Shown here one piece after another: positions 10,459 to 22,723 of a stretch of 64,000 bases of DNA; the first letter of the stretch is position 1, and every line of letters starts with the position of its first letter. A program made the position numbers and the translations under genes. The notes beneath the pieces were generated by a model, which ran no database searches, had not been told where the DNA came from, and saw nothing but the letters and a program-made list of their open reading frames with translations. The DNA lies in NCBI RefSeq assembly GCF_963678635.1, contig NC_087071.1, positions 13,770,210 through 13,834,209 of the forward strand, read 5' to 3'. The DNA is from Symsagittifera roscoffensis. Lineage: Eukaryota; Xenacoelomorpha; Acoela; Convolutidae.

Positions 10459-10752
10459 TTATAGTGTTGTATCAGAAGAAATATCTATTGGTTCATTTAC
10501 TATGTTCGGTTCACCTTGTGTAAATGAGTGTGTTGTCCAATATGGTGGTCTTTCTGTGGTGTCTGGGGTATTAAATGGGTTTTCTCGGATTTGTTGTGAT
10601 GTGGGGGTTGAATATAGGTAGTCTGAGGGTATATTTGAGATGCTTTGTTGTGAAAGAAGTGTGGGAGGTTCTGGTAGTGTACTGCTTGAAAGTTCTGAGG
10701 TAGTTGGCGTTGGTGATTGAGGTATATTAAAGTGAACTCTGGGGGTTTGCAA
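10459..10752 (-). CDS. Pro/Ser/Thr-rich ORF, copy B (97 aa)
   Basis: Duplicate of 7122-7415 with one amino-acid difference (INTPD versus FNTPD). No function recognised. Confidence 0.3.
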   Translation of the reverse strand: MQTPRVHFNIPQSPTPTTSELSSSTLPEPPTLLSQQSISNIPSDYLYSTPTSQQIRENPFNTPDTTERPPYWTTHSFTQGEPNIVNEPIDISSDTTL

Positions 10753-11087
10753 ATTTCTATTTATTCACGGGTGTATAAATTGTCTATGTATATCAGGTGT
10801 ATTTTGATTCTGGCTACTATGTCTAACTCGATTGAGGTCTTGTTGCAGGGTGGGGTATAAGTTATATGTTGGTTCACTTAAAGATGCTTGTCGATGAACT
10901 GGTTCTAGTGGTTCTGATAAGCGTGCGTGTCGTTCTTCAAAGGTGTATGGATTGTCTTGAAAAGAATTGCGTGTTGATGTTCAAGGATTATTTGTAGTTA
11001 TGGGTGTTATTGGGCTTTCTTGGGATGTGGTTCGTGGGGGCTGGTTTGGTGGTGGTTGATTAGCAATTTTGGAAAATTATCTGAGTT

Positions 11088-11282
11088 TTAATTTCTTCTG
11101 GAAAATTTGTGTTTATTATAAAATTCTTCAATAAAGAGTAATAAGAGGATGGTTGCTAGGGCAAAAATGACTATTGCTTTTTTGATACATCTGCAGATTG
11201 TCATGATGAGGGAGATTAAAAACGTGAGAAAAATTATGAATAAAAGAAAAATATCTGTTCGACTGAAAATAATTCGTATCAT
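11088..11282 (-). CDS. Small two-helix membrane-type ORF, copy B (64 aa)
   Basis: Same protein as 7751-7945. Present because of tandem duplication 1. Confidence 0.35.
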   Translation of the reverse strand: MIRIIFSRTDIFLLFIIFLTFLISLIMTICRCIKKAIVIFALATILLLLFIEEFYNKHKFSRRN

Positions 11283-12442
11283 TTAGATAGATTATACGTA
11301 TTCGTACCTGTAGATGTGCTCAAGGATTTGGGAGAGTTGGAGATATATCTCAAATAGGGAATAGAAAAATTAAAAAAAGATTGCAAAAAATTATAGAAAT
11401 TATTATTATGAATTCAAAAGTTTCAATGAAAAAGTATAACAAAAATTGAAAAAGATTGAAAAATTTTGAAAAGAGGTTTAGAAGTTTTTGTTTTATGTGA
11501 TCAACTGATATGGAAAGAAGCATTTACAAAGTGATTTGTTCGTCAAATAATTTTTAAAGTTTTGATGCGAAGTTCACGTGTGGTTGGATTATTTATTGAT
11601 TTTTTGACAGGTGGGTTGAGTTTCGTGAAAAATTGTTGAGGGCTATTTTATTGGTGTTTGGGAGGTCTTCATAGTATTGTTTTCATTTGTTGAATAAATG
11701 GGGGTATCTTTGAACTATTTGTACTTTAGGCCAAATGATCATGGGTCTTTTTTACTTTAGGCTAATTTGCCATTTTTTGGTTGGGGGACTTTTGAGGTCT
11801 GAATTGGGAAAATATTGTTGATTTTTGTATAATCTGATAGGGGAGGGTTATAATATTGAAGTAGTGTTTATTTTGGTTGTCAAGTTTTAGCGAGTTGCTT
11901 ATTTTTGACCTGGAGGTTGTAAAGTTAGATTTATAGATATGCCTGGAGATTAATTTCTATCGGCTAAATAAGTTTGTGTTAGAAATAGCAAGGTGACAAC
12001 TTGAACGATTTCTATTGGTTGAATTTGAATAAAATTGATCGATGTTATCCTTAGCATGTTTTTACAGAATTGTGAAGGTGTAAAGTGATTTAAAAGAATG
12101 TTTATCTTAACTTAAATCAAGGTTGTTTCTGAAATTCAACTTTCTTTAATATTTTAGAGTATGGGATGAATGTTTTATAGTTTTTCCGTGGTTTACTTCT
12201 AAGATGTGATGATTCTATATGTTCGGATTTTTGTTGTTGATTTTGTGGTACAATTTTTTCTGTTAATTTTCTATTTTTCCTTTCTTTTTCAGGTATTTTT
12301 GGTTCTGGTGTGTTTGATCTTTGAGTGTCTATATTCTGTTGTTGAACTATTTTTGTATTTTTGGTAGTATTAACAAGTTGATTTTGTTCTATTTGTGGGT
12401 TATTTTGAACTATGTGTAAACCTGTGAAAGAATATAATTGAG

Positions 12443-12715
12443 TTAATTTGCCAAGAGCGTATTCCTTGGGATAATAAGGTAAAAGTTTGTTACGATGTTG
12501 TATGACTTCTTTTTGCTGGAGTCAGTAAGTTTGTATGTTACTTCAGTAGAATTATCAATTATTTGGTATAGTACTTTTCGAAGTGGTTGTAGTTTTTTGT
12601 ATATTCCTTTTTGTGTAGTAAAATTAGGTATTAAAACAAATGTTCCAATTTTTAAGTCTGTGGCTGGCATGGAGCGTGAATTATTTTGGTTATTTATATT
12701 TTGCGTTTGTAACAA
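12443..12715 (-). pseudogene. pol: Integrase C-terminal domain, copy B
   Basis: Same sequence as 9108-9380, including the VLY change in the GPY/F motif. Follows the integrase core at 12769-13344 in a different frame. Confidence 0.7.
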
Positions 12716-12768
12716 TTTTTTTTTAGTTTTTGGTAGATTTTATTGTGTTTTTTATCTCTTTTTAAAAT

Positions 12769-13344
12769 TCATTCGGTATGTGTACCGGAAGCTAATTTCA
12801 AAATTTGTGGATGATTAAAGTGGTCTTTATCATGTGTGTGTAACGGTAGGTTATAACAAAATGAATCCATGTTGGGTTGACAATAACCTTGAGCTTTTTT
12901 ATGAGCGTTTGCTGTAAACATGATTGGTTTTCGTGGCTTTTGATTAAAAACCATTTCGTATAGTGACATTCCTAAGGTTGTTGTAATTTGTGAGATATAG
13001 GATAATGGGATTATTTTTACATCTGTTGACCATTCAGTATATCGTGTATCATTTCCATTAATGATGCATCTGAGGTATTCTTGTCGTGAACGGTTCATAC
13101 CTTCGACTAATCCATTTGTCCAAGGTGCATGAGTTGTACGTGGTTTATGTTTGATATTATATAGGTAGCATAATGTGATGACTTCGTTGTTAATGATTTT
13201 TGTGCCGTTATCTGTGACTAGTATTTCTGGTAGTCCGAATTTAGCTATCCAATGTTCGTAAAGTGTTGTGTATGCGTAGTAAGAATTACAATGTGGTACT
13301 GCGTTGAGTGCTACGTAGTGTGTAAATGCATCAACATTTACCAT
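12769..13344 (-). pseudogene. pol: Integrase catalytic core, copy B (191 aa)
   Basis: Same residues as copy A with an intact D, D-x35-E triad. In this copy the zinc domain (13403-13633), RNase H and RT follow upstream in normal order. Confidence 0.85.
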
Positions 13345-13402
13345 AATATAAGAATTTCTATCGGAGAATGGTGAAATTGGTCCTTTTGTGTCGAATGAAA
13401 TT

Positions 13403-13633
13403 CTATGATTGAAATATACTTTGTGCTTTGAAATCTTGTTTTGTTGCTATTTGTTTTTGATTTGGATAAGATTTATTTAATTGACATATTATGCAATCAT
13501 TGCACAATACTTTAATCCAAATTGGTGCATTTGGGAAGTAAAAATTTTGTGTAAAATTAGAATATGTATTTTCTGATCCTGAGTGTCTTTTTGCATGTTG
13601 CGTATGAGATATGTCAAATGCTATTAGCATCAT
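13403..13633 (-). pseudogene. pol: Integrase HHCC zinc domain, copy B (76 aa)
   Basis: Shows the integrase zinc pattern HAKRH followed about 30 residues later by CNDCIIC. It lies directly N-terminal to the core at 12769-13344 but in another frame, so a frameshift between 13345 and 13402 separates the two parts of one integrase. Confidence 0.75.
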
Positions 13634-13749
13634 GCTGAGGGGGAGACAGGGTACTTTAAAATCGGTTGTCTTATATTCTAAAAGGTCTGCGTTTTCATTG
13701 ATAGTTGTATTATTGTATTTTCTAAATTATCGGAGGAGTGTTCTACTTC

Positions 13750-14025
13750 CTAAAATGTTGTATCAGCTTTTGTTGGTTTTGTTTTGTTTTTGTGCCATGA
13801 TTTGAGTTGGTGAATTACGGGATCAAAGTTTTGATATTTCTGTAATAACGGTAGTGTAATATTTTCTGTTGGTGGTAAAAAAATATTTTCAACTTCCATT
13901 TTTGATAGAGGAATTGTGTCGAATGGGTCATGAAGATCGAAAACTTGATTGATATTGTATTTTGAATTATTTATTGGTGGTCCTGATAAATTTATTTCAT
14001 CACTTAAAATTTTTTTTTCTATCAA
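13750..14025 (-). pseudogene. pol: RNase H to integrase linker, copy B (91 aa)
   Basis: Charged, Pro- and Leu-containing linker (VFDLHDPFDTIPLSKMEVEN) between the RNase H and integrase zinc domains. It overlaps the RNase H frame by a few codons in another frame. The duplicate is 22448-22723. Confidence 0.55.
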
Positions 14026-14758
14026 TGAAAAAGTGTTTTTTTTTGTGTGGTTGTTGTTTGATTGTTTTTTGTTGAGTGTTATTTTTTATCCAATGTGAAT
14101 AGGGAATTGGTTTGAATGTGGATGTTCCTAATAGATCTACTTCATAGTGGTTATTTTGACAATCGAAATAGAGTGGGAAATGTTGTAAGTTATTTATTTG
14201 TGACTGATCTATATCAGTTTTTACTGCATATTTGCATTCCAATCTGGGTGATGTTTCTTTTTCTGCAAGATAGAATTTAATATTTTGTGGTATTTCAACT
14301 GTAGTTTTTCGTGTAAGTAGTTCAGTTGGTGTATTTCTACTTAATGTATCTGGTAGTGCAAGATTTTTTCCTGCTGTCCAAACTATATGTAAGTTTGGGA
14401 ATTTCATTAAAATTAATTGAAATCTATAAACTCTATGGTTTGGGTTTGATTTCTGTGTAAAGAGAATTATTATAGGTTTATGATCTGTAAATACAACTGT
14501 TGGATGTTTAGATCCAAGCATAAGAAATTCATATTCGGTAAGTGTGTATATTATAGCTGTGCATTCTCTCATGAGAGTAGAGAGTCGTAGTCCAGCTTGT
14601 GTAAATAAGCGAGAATTTGCTGATATAAGATTCATTTTGTTTGTTCCACTATGCAATTGTAGTAGTGCTGCGACGATGCCAAAGTTTGAAGCATCCCACA
14701 TTGCATAAAATGTTTGATTCGGATCAGGGATTGTATTTGATATTTGTTCTGTTAACAA
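14000..14758 (-). pseudogene. pol: RNase H domain, copy B (252 aa)
   Basis: Gypsy-type RNase H. The first acidic residue is in FYAMWDASNFG, the Glu is in MRECTAI, and the next Asp is in FTDHKPI, followed by the HIVWTAGKNLALPDTLSR end typical of gypsy elements. The family usually has SDAS where this copy has WDAS. It overlaps the linker frame and is separated from RT by a frameshift near 14760-14810. Confidence 0.85.
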
Positions 14759-14808
14759 TTTTTTTTATTTCTTCGAATCTTGTTTATTGTTCGGGGGTCC
14801 ATTCGAAG

Positions 14809-15660
14809 TTATTTTTGTTGTCTAATGATGTTATAGAAAGGTCCTAAATATAATTGCATTTTGTATACATATTTACTTAAGAAATTTAACATTCCAAGGA
14901 ATTCTTTGATTTTCTTTTTATTTGCGGGTGGTTGAAGTTTCTGAATTGCGTGTATTCGTGATTTCAATGGAGTTATAGTGTTATTTTCAATAAAGTGGCC
15001 AATAAATTTTACGCGTGTTAAGAAAAAATGTGATTTGTCTGGGGCTGCTTTCATGTTTTCATTTTTGAGTATTTGATGATATTGTTCTAAAATTATGAAC
15101 ATTTTGTCTTTGTGATTGCATGAAAACATCATCTAAGTTTGTGATTGCATGTTTCTTGAGTATAAGTGGTCTGAAAATTTTACTCATAAAAGCTGAAAAA
15201 GCTGCTGGTCCTATGGAAATACCATAGAATAATCTATTAAATTCGTATTGTTGATTTCCAATAACAAATTGTGTTAGTCGTCGTGACTATTCATCTAGTG
15301 CCATTTGATTGTATGCACTATTCATATCTGCGGTTGTAAAATATTTACCATTTATTTTGGTTACAATTACTTGAATAGGTTCAATGGGTCAATTACATTT
15401 AGTTTCGTCAATTAGTGAGTTGAGGTATCTAGCATCTAGAACAATTTTTAGTGATTCTCCTTTAAACTAAGATGATAACTGGGTTGATAAAGGTGTTACC
15501 TTTTGGTTGTTCTTCTTTGTTTACTGGTGATATAATTTCATTTTGTTCAAAAATGTCAAGTAGTCTGTTTACTTTATCTTGTAAATTTATGGGTACTTTA
15601 CTTGCTCTTGTTTTCTTAAAACTACGTCAGGTTTTAAAGGTAAATGTAGTGGTGAAATAA
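14809..15660 (-). pseudogene. pol: Reverse transcriptase, copy B
   Basis: Only the thumb and connection part is one open frame (14809-15132, with GHFIENNTITPLKSRIHAIQ). Upstream, minus-strand fragments show the palm: KYFTTADMNSAYNQM with the first catalytic Asp and NRLFYGISIGPAAFSAFM. The catalytic box reads ITNLDDVF (NLDD at 15128-15139) where YLDD is normal. Stops and frameshifts break the domain. Both duplicated copies share these changes. Confidence 0.85.
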
Positions 15661-16685
15661 TTTTTCCAACATCGAATTTGGATTTTGCATAAACTGTTGT
15701 AAAACTTTAATAACAGTTCGGCTAATTTATCGAATTCTTTTTGTGGTAATTGGGAATGTTGAAAATTAAACATTGTTAGAAACTTTTGTTGTTCTTCTGT
15801 ATAATGTGATATTTTAAACGTTGGTTTAAAATATGGTGTTTTTGTAAAGTAGTCAGTGTTTCTTTTTTTGTTGCTTATTATGTTGTTTATTGATAATTCT
15901 TCATCAAGAATTGTGGATTGACATATGTCTAGTAATTGTAATATATTATTGACTCGATATGCTACTTCATTTGTGGGTGAAGTTGTAGCATTTGTTTCAC
16001 AGTATCCTAGGGGTCCTAAGGGTAGTGTTATCTGGTATGGTGAAATGTTATATACGTGTAATGAAATAATATCTGAGTTTGAATGTTTCATGTATTTTAT
16101 GGATGAGATTGTGATTCTAAAATATTTATGCATTGGTTTAAATTCAAGGTCTGATATAAAGAAATGTTGTTTGTTTTGGTTCTTATCGTACTGGTGGACT
16201 TGTTTAATTGAAAAATTATATACATTTCCTGATAGTGGTTTCAGGTAATTTCGTTCCTGATTATAAATAGGGTAAAACTTGGAGAAAAATGGTGGTTGTT
16301 TGTTTAATCTTTGAAAGAATGTTAAGGATGTGTTTTTTGTCCTTGTGTATTTATCTTTTATATGGAGTTTGCTATTCAAAATGTTTATTGAGGGAATATA
16401 CTTAGTTATAAATGGTTTGCCAAAGATATTGTGTTTTATGTCTATAAGGTGAAATATTTGCTTAAATGGTTGATTTAGTATTTTATTCTGTTCCATTGTT
16501 CTAGTGGGAACAAAGACAAGTTGGATTTTTCCGTAATTTACTAATGTTGATCCTTGTGCTGTTGCTAAATTACTGGCGGTTTTTATAGGTGATAGGATTG
16601 GGTGTAACGATTTGATTTCGTTCCATGTAGGGATGTCAATAATATTTGATTCTGCTCCTGAATCAATTGAAAAAATCTTTTTCAA
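15627..16685 (-). pseudogene. pol: Retropepsin-type protease and linker to RT, copy B (352 aa)
   Basis: Begins with FSIDSGAESNIIDI, the D-S/T-G active-site motif of an aspartic protease, followed by a second-half pattern around KHNIFGKPFITKYIPSINIL. About 250 residues of linker lead to the start of RT. The frame is longer than a protease alone. In the duplicate (24326-25195) a 1-nt difference in an A run (six versus five A near 16674/25373) takes the DSG motif out of frame. Confidence 0.75.
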
Positions 16686-17667
16686 TATCGGGTGGTTAAA
16701 ATTCTTTATTTTTTGGGCTTTCTAAGAGAAATGTGATTGTCCAAAATTTTTCTATTGGCTGTTCTTTTTGTATATTTTGGTAAATGTGATTTGTACTTGA
16801 GGGTTGATTTTCGTTATTGACTACTGTATTTATTACGTTTACATTCTGTTCAATTGATTCATCGTTTCTTATGGGTCTAGTATAGTAGTCTTGAAGATGT
16901 TCCTATTGATTTTCGTAAATGTGTGAACTAAAGGGTTTTTCGTATATAATGGGTTCGTAGTCGTTTTCGACTGTGATCATATTAACTGAGATAATTATTT
17001 GTAATTAGGACTCTCGCTCTCTGTTGATTCACAATTAATGTGATTTAATTGTAGTTCGGTACTTTCTGTGTTGTCAATACCAGGGGGGTCTGATGTTGTT
17101 TCTTCAGTTGTTTGTACCTGATTAATTTGTCGCTGATGTTGTGGCGTATTACTTCTATATTTGTGTTGGGAATCAGGGTAACGATTGTTGTTTCGATAAG
17201 GGGATTGAGAATAATTTCTTTGATTATTATAGTTGGGGTTCCTATTTTGTGAGTTGTTTCGTGACCTATTATAGTAATTGTTACTGTTTCCTTGATAATT
17301 AGATCTGTTATAGAAATTGTTTCTTGATCTGTTGTTTTGGTAACGTAGGTTTCTGTTATTTGAATAACTTCTATTTCTTTATTCGAGTAGTTTCTATTTC
17401 TATTGTATGATGAATTACGTGATCTATCGTTTGAATAGTGTCTATTCTTAGAATTTGAATGGGAACTGGTATCAAAAAATTCTCTTCTGTTTTAATTTGA
17501 TCGTGAATAGTTGTTTCTATACTGATAATTTTGGCTATTTGATCGACTATATCTGTTTTGAAAAAAATTTCCGGAATTTTTTTGTTCTGGTGATCTACCT
17601 CTATAATTAGAGTTATAGGGTGATTGGTTTCTTGAGTAATTTGAGTTATTTGGGAGTGGTTTACCAG
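16686..17667 (-). pseudogene. gag: Gag nucleocapsid tail, truncated copy B
   Basis: Broken frames encoding an Asn/Ser/Arg/Tyr-rich low-complexity region, the same as at 25385-26365. It stops abruptly at 17667 at the junction of duplication 2, so this copy lacks the zinc knuckle and capsid. Confidence 0.7.
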
Positions 17668-17817
17668 GTATTTTTGGTTCTGGTGTGTTTGATCTTTGAG
17701 TGTCTATATTCTGTTGTTGAACTATTTTTGTATTTTTGGTAGTATTAACAAGTTGATTTTGTTCTATTTGTGGGTTATTTTGAACTATGTGTAAACCTGT
17801 GAAAGAATATAATTGAG

Positions 17818-18077
17818 TTAATTTGCCAAGAGCGTATTCCTTGGGATAATAAGGTAAAAGTTTGTTACGATGTTGTATGACTTCTTTTTGCTGGAGTCAG
17901 TAAGTTTGTATGTTACTTCAGTAGAATTATCAATTATTTTCGAAGTGGTTGTAGTTTTTTGTATATTCCTTTTTGTGTAGTAAAATTAGGTATTAAAACA
18001 AATGTTCCAATTTTTAAGTCTGTGGCTGGCATGGAGCGTGAATTAATTTGGTTATTTATATTTTGCGTTTGTAACAA
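17818..18077 (-). pseudogene. pol: Integrase C-terminal domain, copy C with 13-bp deletion
   Basis: Equivalent to 9108-9380 but lacks 13 bp at about 17939 (attattttcgaag where other copies read attatttggtatag...). The deletion shifts the frame inside the GPY/F-type module. Confidence 0.7.
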
Positions 18078-18130
18078 TTTTTTTTTAGTTTTTGGTAGAT
18101 TTTATTGTGTTTTTTATCTCTTTTTAAAAT

Positions 18131-18706
18131 TCATTCGGTATGTGTACCGGAAGCTAATTTCAAAATTTGTGGATGATTAAAGTGGTCTTTATCATGTGTG
18201 TGTAACGGTAGGTTATAACAAAATGAATCCATGTTGGGTTGACAATAACCTTGAGCTTTTTTATGAGCGTTTGCTGTAAACATGATTGGTTTTCGTGGCT
18301 TTTGATTAAAAACCATTTCGTATAGTGACATTCCTAAGGTTGTTGTAATTTGTGAGATATAGGATAATGGGATTATTTTTACATCTGTTGACCATTCAGT
18401 ATATCGTGTATCATTTCCATTAATGATGCATCTGAGGTATTCTTGTCGTGAACGGTTCATACCTTCGACTAATCCATTTGTCCAAGGTGCATGAGTTGTA
18501 CGTGGTTTATGTTTGATATTATATAGGTAGCATAATGTGATGACTTCGTTGTTAATGATTTTTGTGCCGTTATCTGTGACTAGTATTTCTGGTAGTCCGA
18601 ATTTAGCTATCCAATGTTCGTAAAGTGTTGTGTATGCGTAGTAAGAATTACAATGTGGTACTGCGTTGAGTGCTACGTAGTGTGTAAATGCATCAACATT
18701 TACCAT
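18131..18706 (-). pseudogene. pol: Integrase catalytic core, copy C (191 aa)
   Basis: Same 191 residues as copies A, B and D with the D, D-x35-E triad intact. It derives from copy A through duplication 2. Confidence 0.85.
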
Positions 18707-18762
18707 AATATAAGAATTTCTATCGGAGAATGGTGAAATTGGTCCTTTTGTGTCGAATGAAA

Positions 18763-18960
18763 TTCTATGATTGAAATATACTTTGTGCTTTGAAATCTTG
18801 TTTTGTTGCTATTTGTTTTTGATTTGGATAAGATTTATTTAATTGACATATTATGCAATCATTGCACAATACTTTAATCCAAATTGGTGCATTTGGGAAG
18901 TAAAAATTTTGTGTAAAATTAGAATATGTATTTTCTGATCCTGAGTGTCTTTTTGCATGT
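18763..18960 (-). pseudogene. pol: Integrase zinc domain, truncated copy C
   Basis: Truncated at the same breakpoint as 10066-10263, with the identical gcatg/tcggttac junction. This shows the junction was copied and did not form twice. Confidence 0.75.
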
Positions 18961-19155
18961 CGGTTACTTTCTTGATGTTGTCCAAATAGTGGGGGAGGTG
19001 CTACGAAAGTATTCCAATCTAATCGTAAAGGGATATTTGACGATGAGTGTTCTCGGTATCTAGTGTCGAGGTTGTTTGGAAAATTTAAGGGGAAAAGTGT
19101 TGGTGAGACTTGACTTAATGATGGTGTTGACGGAAGTGAGAGTTTCTGGTAATGA

Positions 19156-19449
19156 TTATAGTGTTGTATCAGAAGAAATATCTATTGGTTCATTTACTAT
19201 GTTCGGTTCACCTTGTGTAAATGAGTGTGTTGTCCAATATGGTGGTCTTTCTGTGGTGTCTGGGGTATTAAATGGGTTTTCTCGGATTTGTTGTGATGTG
19301 GGGGTTGAATATAGGTAGTCTGAGGGTATATTTGAGATGCTTTGTTGTGAAAGAAGTGTGGGAGGTTCTGGTAGTGTACTGCTTGAAAGTTCTGAGGTAG
19401 TTGGCGTTGGTGATTGAGGTATATTAAAGTGAACTCTGGGGGTTTGCAA
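19156..19449 (-). CDS. Pro/Ser/Thr-rich ORF, copy D (97 aa)
   Basis: Identical in protein to 10459-10752. An overlapping frame (19197-19574) is also open, as in copy A. Confidence 0.3.
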   Translation of the reverse strand: MQTPRVHFNIPQSPTPTTSELSSSTLPEPPTLLSQQSISNIPSDYLYSTPTSQQIRENPFNTPDTTERPPYWTTHSFTQGEPNIVNEPIDISSDTTL

Positions 19450-19784
19450 ATTTCTATTTCTTCACGGGTGTATAAATTGTCTATGTATATCAGGTGTATT
19501 TTGATTCTGGCTACTATGTCTAACTCGATTGAGGTCTTGTTGCAGGGTGGGGTATAAGTTATATGTTGGTTCACTTAAAGATGCTTGTCGATGAACTGGT
19601 TCTAGTGGTTCTGATAAGCGTGCGTGTCGTTCTTCAAAGGTGTATGGATTGTCTTGAAAAGAATTGCGTGTTGATGTTCAAGGATTATTTGTAGTTATGG
19701 GTGTTATTGGGCTTTCTTGGGATGTGGTTCGTGGGGGCTGGTTTGGTGGTGGTTGATTAGCAATTTTGGAAAATTATCTGAGTT

Positions 19785-19979
19785 TTAATTTCTTCTGGAA
19801 AATTTGTGTTTATTATAAAATTCTTCAATAAAGAGTAATAAGAGGATGGTTGCTAGGGCAAAAATGACTATTGCTTTTTTGATACATCTGCAGATTGTCA
19901 TGATGAGGGAGATTAAAAACGTGAGAAAAATTATGAATAAAAGAAAAATATCTGTTCGACTGAAAATAATTCGTATCAT
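19785..19979 (-). CDS. Small two-helix membrane-type ORF, copy D (64 aa)
   Basis: Same protein as 7751-7945 and 11088-11282. Confidence 0.35.
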   Translation of the reverse strand: MIRIIFSRTDIFLLFIIFLTFLISLIMTICRCIKKAIVIFALATILLLLFIEEFYNKHKFSRRN

Positions 19980-21139
19980 TTAGATAGATTATACGTATTC
20001 GTACCTGTAGATGTGCTCAAGGATTTGGGAGAGTTGGAGATATATCTCAAATAGGGAATAGAAAAATTAAAAAAAGATTGCAAAAAATTATAGAAATTAT
20101 TATTATGAATTCAAAAGTTTCAATGAAAAAGTATAACAAAAATTGAAAAAGATTGAAAAATTTTGAAAAGAGGTTTAGAAGTTTTTGTTTTATGTGATCA
20201 ACTGATATGGAAAGAAGCATTTACAAAGTGATTTGTTCGTCAAATAATTTTTAAAGTTTTGACGCGAAGTTCACGTGTGGTTGGATTATTTATTGATTTT
20301 TTGACAGGTGGGTTGAGTTTCGTGAAAAATTGTTGAGGGCTATTTTATTGGTGTTTGGGAGGTCTTCATAGTATTGTTTTCATTTGTTGAATAAATGGGG
20401 GTATCTTTGAACTATTTGTACTTTAGGCCAAATGATCATGGGTCTTTTTTACTTTAGGCTAATTTGCCATTTTTTGGTTGGGGGACTTTTGAGGTCTGAA
20501 TTGGGAAAATATTGTTGATTTTTGTATAATCTGATAGGGGAGGGTTATAATATTGAAGTAGTGTTTATTTTGGTTGTCAAGTTTTAGCGAGTTGCTTATT
20601 TTTGACCTGGAGGTTGTAAAGTTAGATTTATAGATATGCCTGGAGATTAATTTCTATCGGCTAAATAAGTTTGTGTTAGAAATAGCAAGGTGACAACTTG
20701 AACGATTTCTATTGGTTGAATTTGAATAAAATTGATCGATGTTATCCTTAGCATGTTTTTACAGAATTGTGAAGGTGTAAAGTGATTTAAAAGAATGTTT
20801 ATCTTAACTTAAATCAAGGTTGTTTCTGAAATTCAACTTTCTTTAATATTTTAGAGTATGGGATGAATGTTTTATAGTTTTTCCGTGGTTTACTTCTAAG
20901 ATGTGATGATTCTATATGTTCGGATTTTTGTTGTTGATTTTGTGGTACAATTTTTTCTGTTAATTTTCTATTTTTCCTTTCTTTTTCAGGTATTTTTGGT
21001 TCTGGTGTGTTTGATCTTTGAGTGTCTATATTCTGTTGTTGAACTATTTTTGTATTTTTGGTAGTATTAACAAGTTGATTTTGTTCTATTTGTGGGTTAT
21101 TTTGAACTATGTGTAAACCTGTGAAAGAATATAATTGAG

Positions 21140-21412
21140 TTAATTTGCCAAGAGCGTATTCCTTGGGATAATAAGGTAAAAGTTTGTTACGATGTTGTAT
21201 GACTTCTTTTTGCTGGAGTCAGTAAGTTTGTATGTTACTTCAGTAGAATTATCAATTATTTGGTATAGTACTTTTCGAAGTGGTTGTAGTTTTTTGTATA
21301 TTCCTTTTTGTGTAGTAAAATTAGGTATTAAAACAAATGTTCCAATTTTTAAGTCTGTGGCTGGCATGGAGCGTGAATTATTTTGGTTATTTATATTTTG
21401 CGTTTGTAACAA
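21140..21412 (-). pseudogene. pol: Integrase C-terminal domain, copy D
   Basis: Same as 9108-9380. An extra T in the run near 21446 distinguishes this copy downstream. Confidence 0.7.
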
Positions 21413-21466
21413 TTTTTTTTTAGTTTTTGGTAGATTTTATTGTGTTTTTTTATCTCTTTTTAAAAT

Positions 21467-22042
21467 TCATTCGGTATGTGTACCGGAAGCTAATTTCAAA
21501 ATTTGTGGATGATTAAAGTGGTCTTTATCATGTGTGTGTAACGGTAGGTTATAACAAAATGAATCCATGTTGGGTTGACAATAACCTTGAGCTTTTTTAT
21601 GAGCGTTTGCTGTAAACATGATTGGTTTTCGTGGCTTTTGATTAAAAACCATTTCGTATAGTGACATTCCTAAGGTTGTTGTAATTTGTGAGATATAGGA
21701 TAATGGGATTATTTTTACATCTGTTGACCATTCAGTATATCGTGTATCATTTCCATTAATGATGCATCTGAGGTATTCTTGTCGTGAACGGTTCATACCT
21801 TCGACTAATCCATTTGTCCAAGGTGCATGAGTTGTACGTGGTTTATGTTTGATATTATATAGGTAGCATAATGTGATGACTTCGTTGTTAATGATTTTTG
21901 TGCCGTTATCTGTGACTAGTATTTCTGGTAGTCCGAATTTAGCTATCCAATGTTCGTAAAGTGTTGTGTATGCGTAGTAAGAATTACAATGTGGTACTGC
22001 GTTGAGTGCTACGTAGTGTGTAAATGCATCAACATTTACCAT
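21467..22042 (-). pseudogene. pol: Integrase catalytic core, copy D (191 aa)
   Basis: Intact D, D-x35-E triad. This copy is followed upstream by the full set of zinc domain, linker, RNase H, RT, protease and gag, so it is the one in the least rearranged context. Confidence 0.85.
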
Positions 22043-22100
22043 AATATAAGAATTTCTATCGGAGAATGGTGAAATTGGTCCTTTTGTGTCGAATGAAATT

Positions 22101-22331
22101 CTATGATTGAAATATACTTTGTGCTTTGAAATCTTGTTTTGTTGCTATTTGTTTTTGATTTGGATAAGATTTATTTAATTGACATATTATGCAATCATTG
22201 CACAATACTTTAATCCAAATTGGTGCATTTGGGAAGTAAAAATTTTGTGTAAAATTAGAATATGTATTTTCTGATCCTGAGTGTCTTTTTGCATGTTGCG
22301 TATGAGATATGTCAAATGCTATTAGCATCAT
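22101..22331 (-). pseudogene. pol: Integrase HHCC zinc domain, copy D (76 aa)
   Basis: Same HAKRH...CNDCIIC pattern as 13403-13633, again out of frame with the core. Confidence 0.75.
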
Positions 22332-22447
22332 GCTGAGGGGGAGACAGGGTACTTTAAAATCGGTTGTCTTATATTCTAAAAGGTCTGTGTTTTCATTGAT
22401 AGTTGTATTATTGTATTTTCTAAATTATCGGAGGAGTGTTCTACTTC

Positions 22448-22723
22448 CTAAAATGTTGTATCAGCTTTTGTTGGTTTTGTTTTGTTTTTGTGCCATGATT
22501 TGAGTTGGTGAATTACGGGATCAAAGTTTTGATATTTCTGTAATAACTGTAGTGTAATATTTTCTGTTGGTGGTAAAAAAATATTTTCAACTTCCATTTT
22601 TGATAGAGGAATTGTGTCGAATGGGTCATGAAGATCGAAAACTTGATTGATATTGTATTTTGAATTATTTATTGGTGGTCCTGATAAATTTATTTCATCA
22701 CTTAAAATTTTTTTTTCTATCAA
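22448..22723 (-). pseudogene. pol: RNase H to integrase linker, copy D (91 aa)
   Basis: Duplicate of 13750-14025 with one Pro/Gln difference (TLQLL versus TLPLL). Confidence 0.55.

Larger units (their letters stand above)
6927..13600. repeat. Tandem duplication 1, units of 3337 bp (6927-10263 and 10264-13600)
   Basis: Every ORF in 6927-10263 recurs exactly 3337 bp to the right with near-identical sequence. At 10262-10264 sequence from inside the integrase zinc domain (ctttttgcatg) jumps to the start of the unit (tcggttactttc). The two ancestral ends share only a 2-bp GT. The same junction recurs at about 18959-18961 because it was itself duplicated later. Confidence 0.95.

Noticed and set aside
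17640-17700. Splice-acceptor-like ctttctttttcag at the duplication 2 breakpoint as evidence of a spliced retrocopy
   Set aside because: The motif is on the strand opposite to the retrotransposon transcript, and CAG is shared by both ancestral ends. A microhomology junction is simpler.
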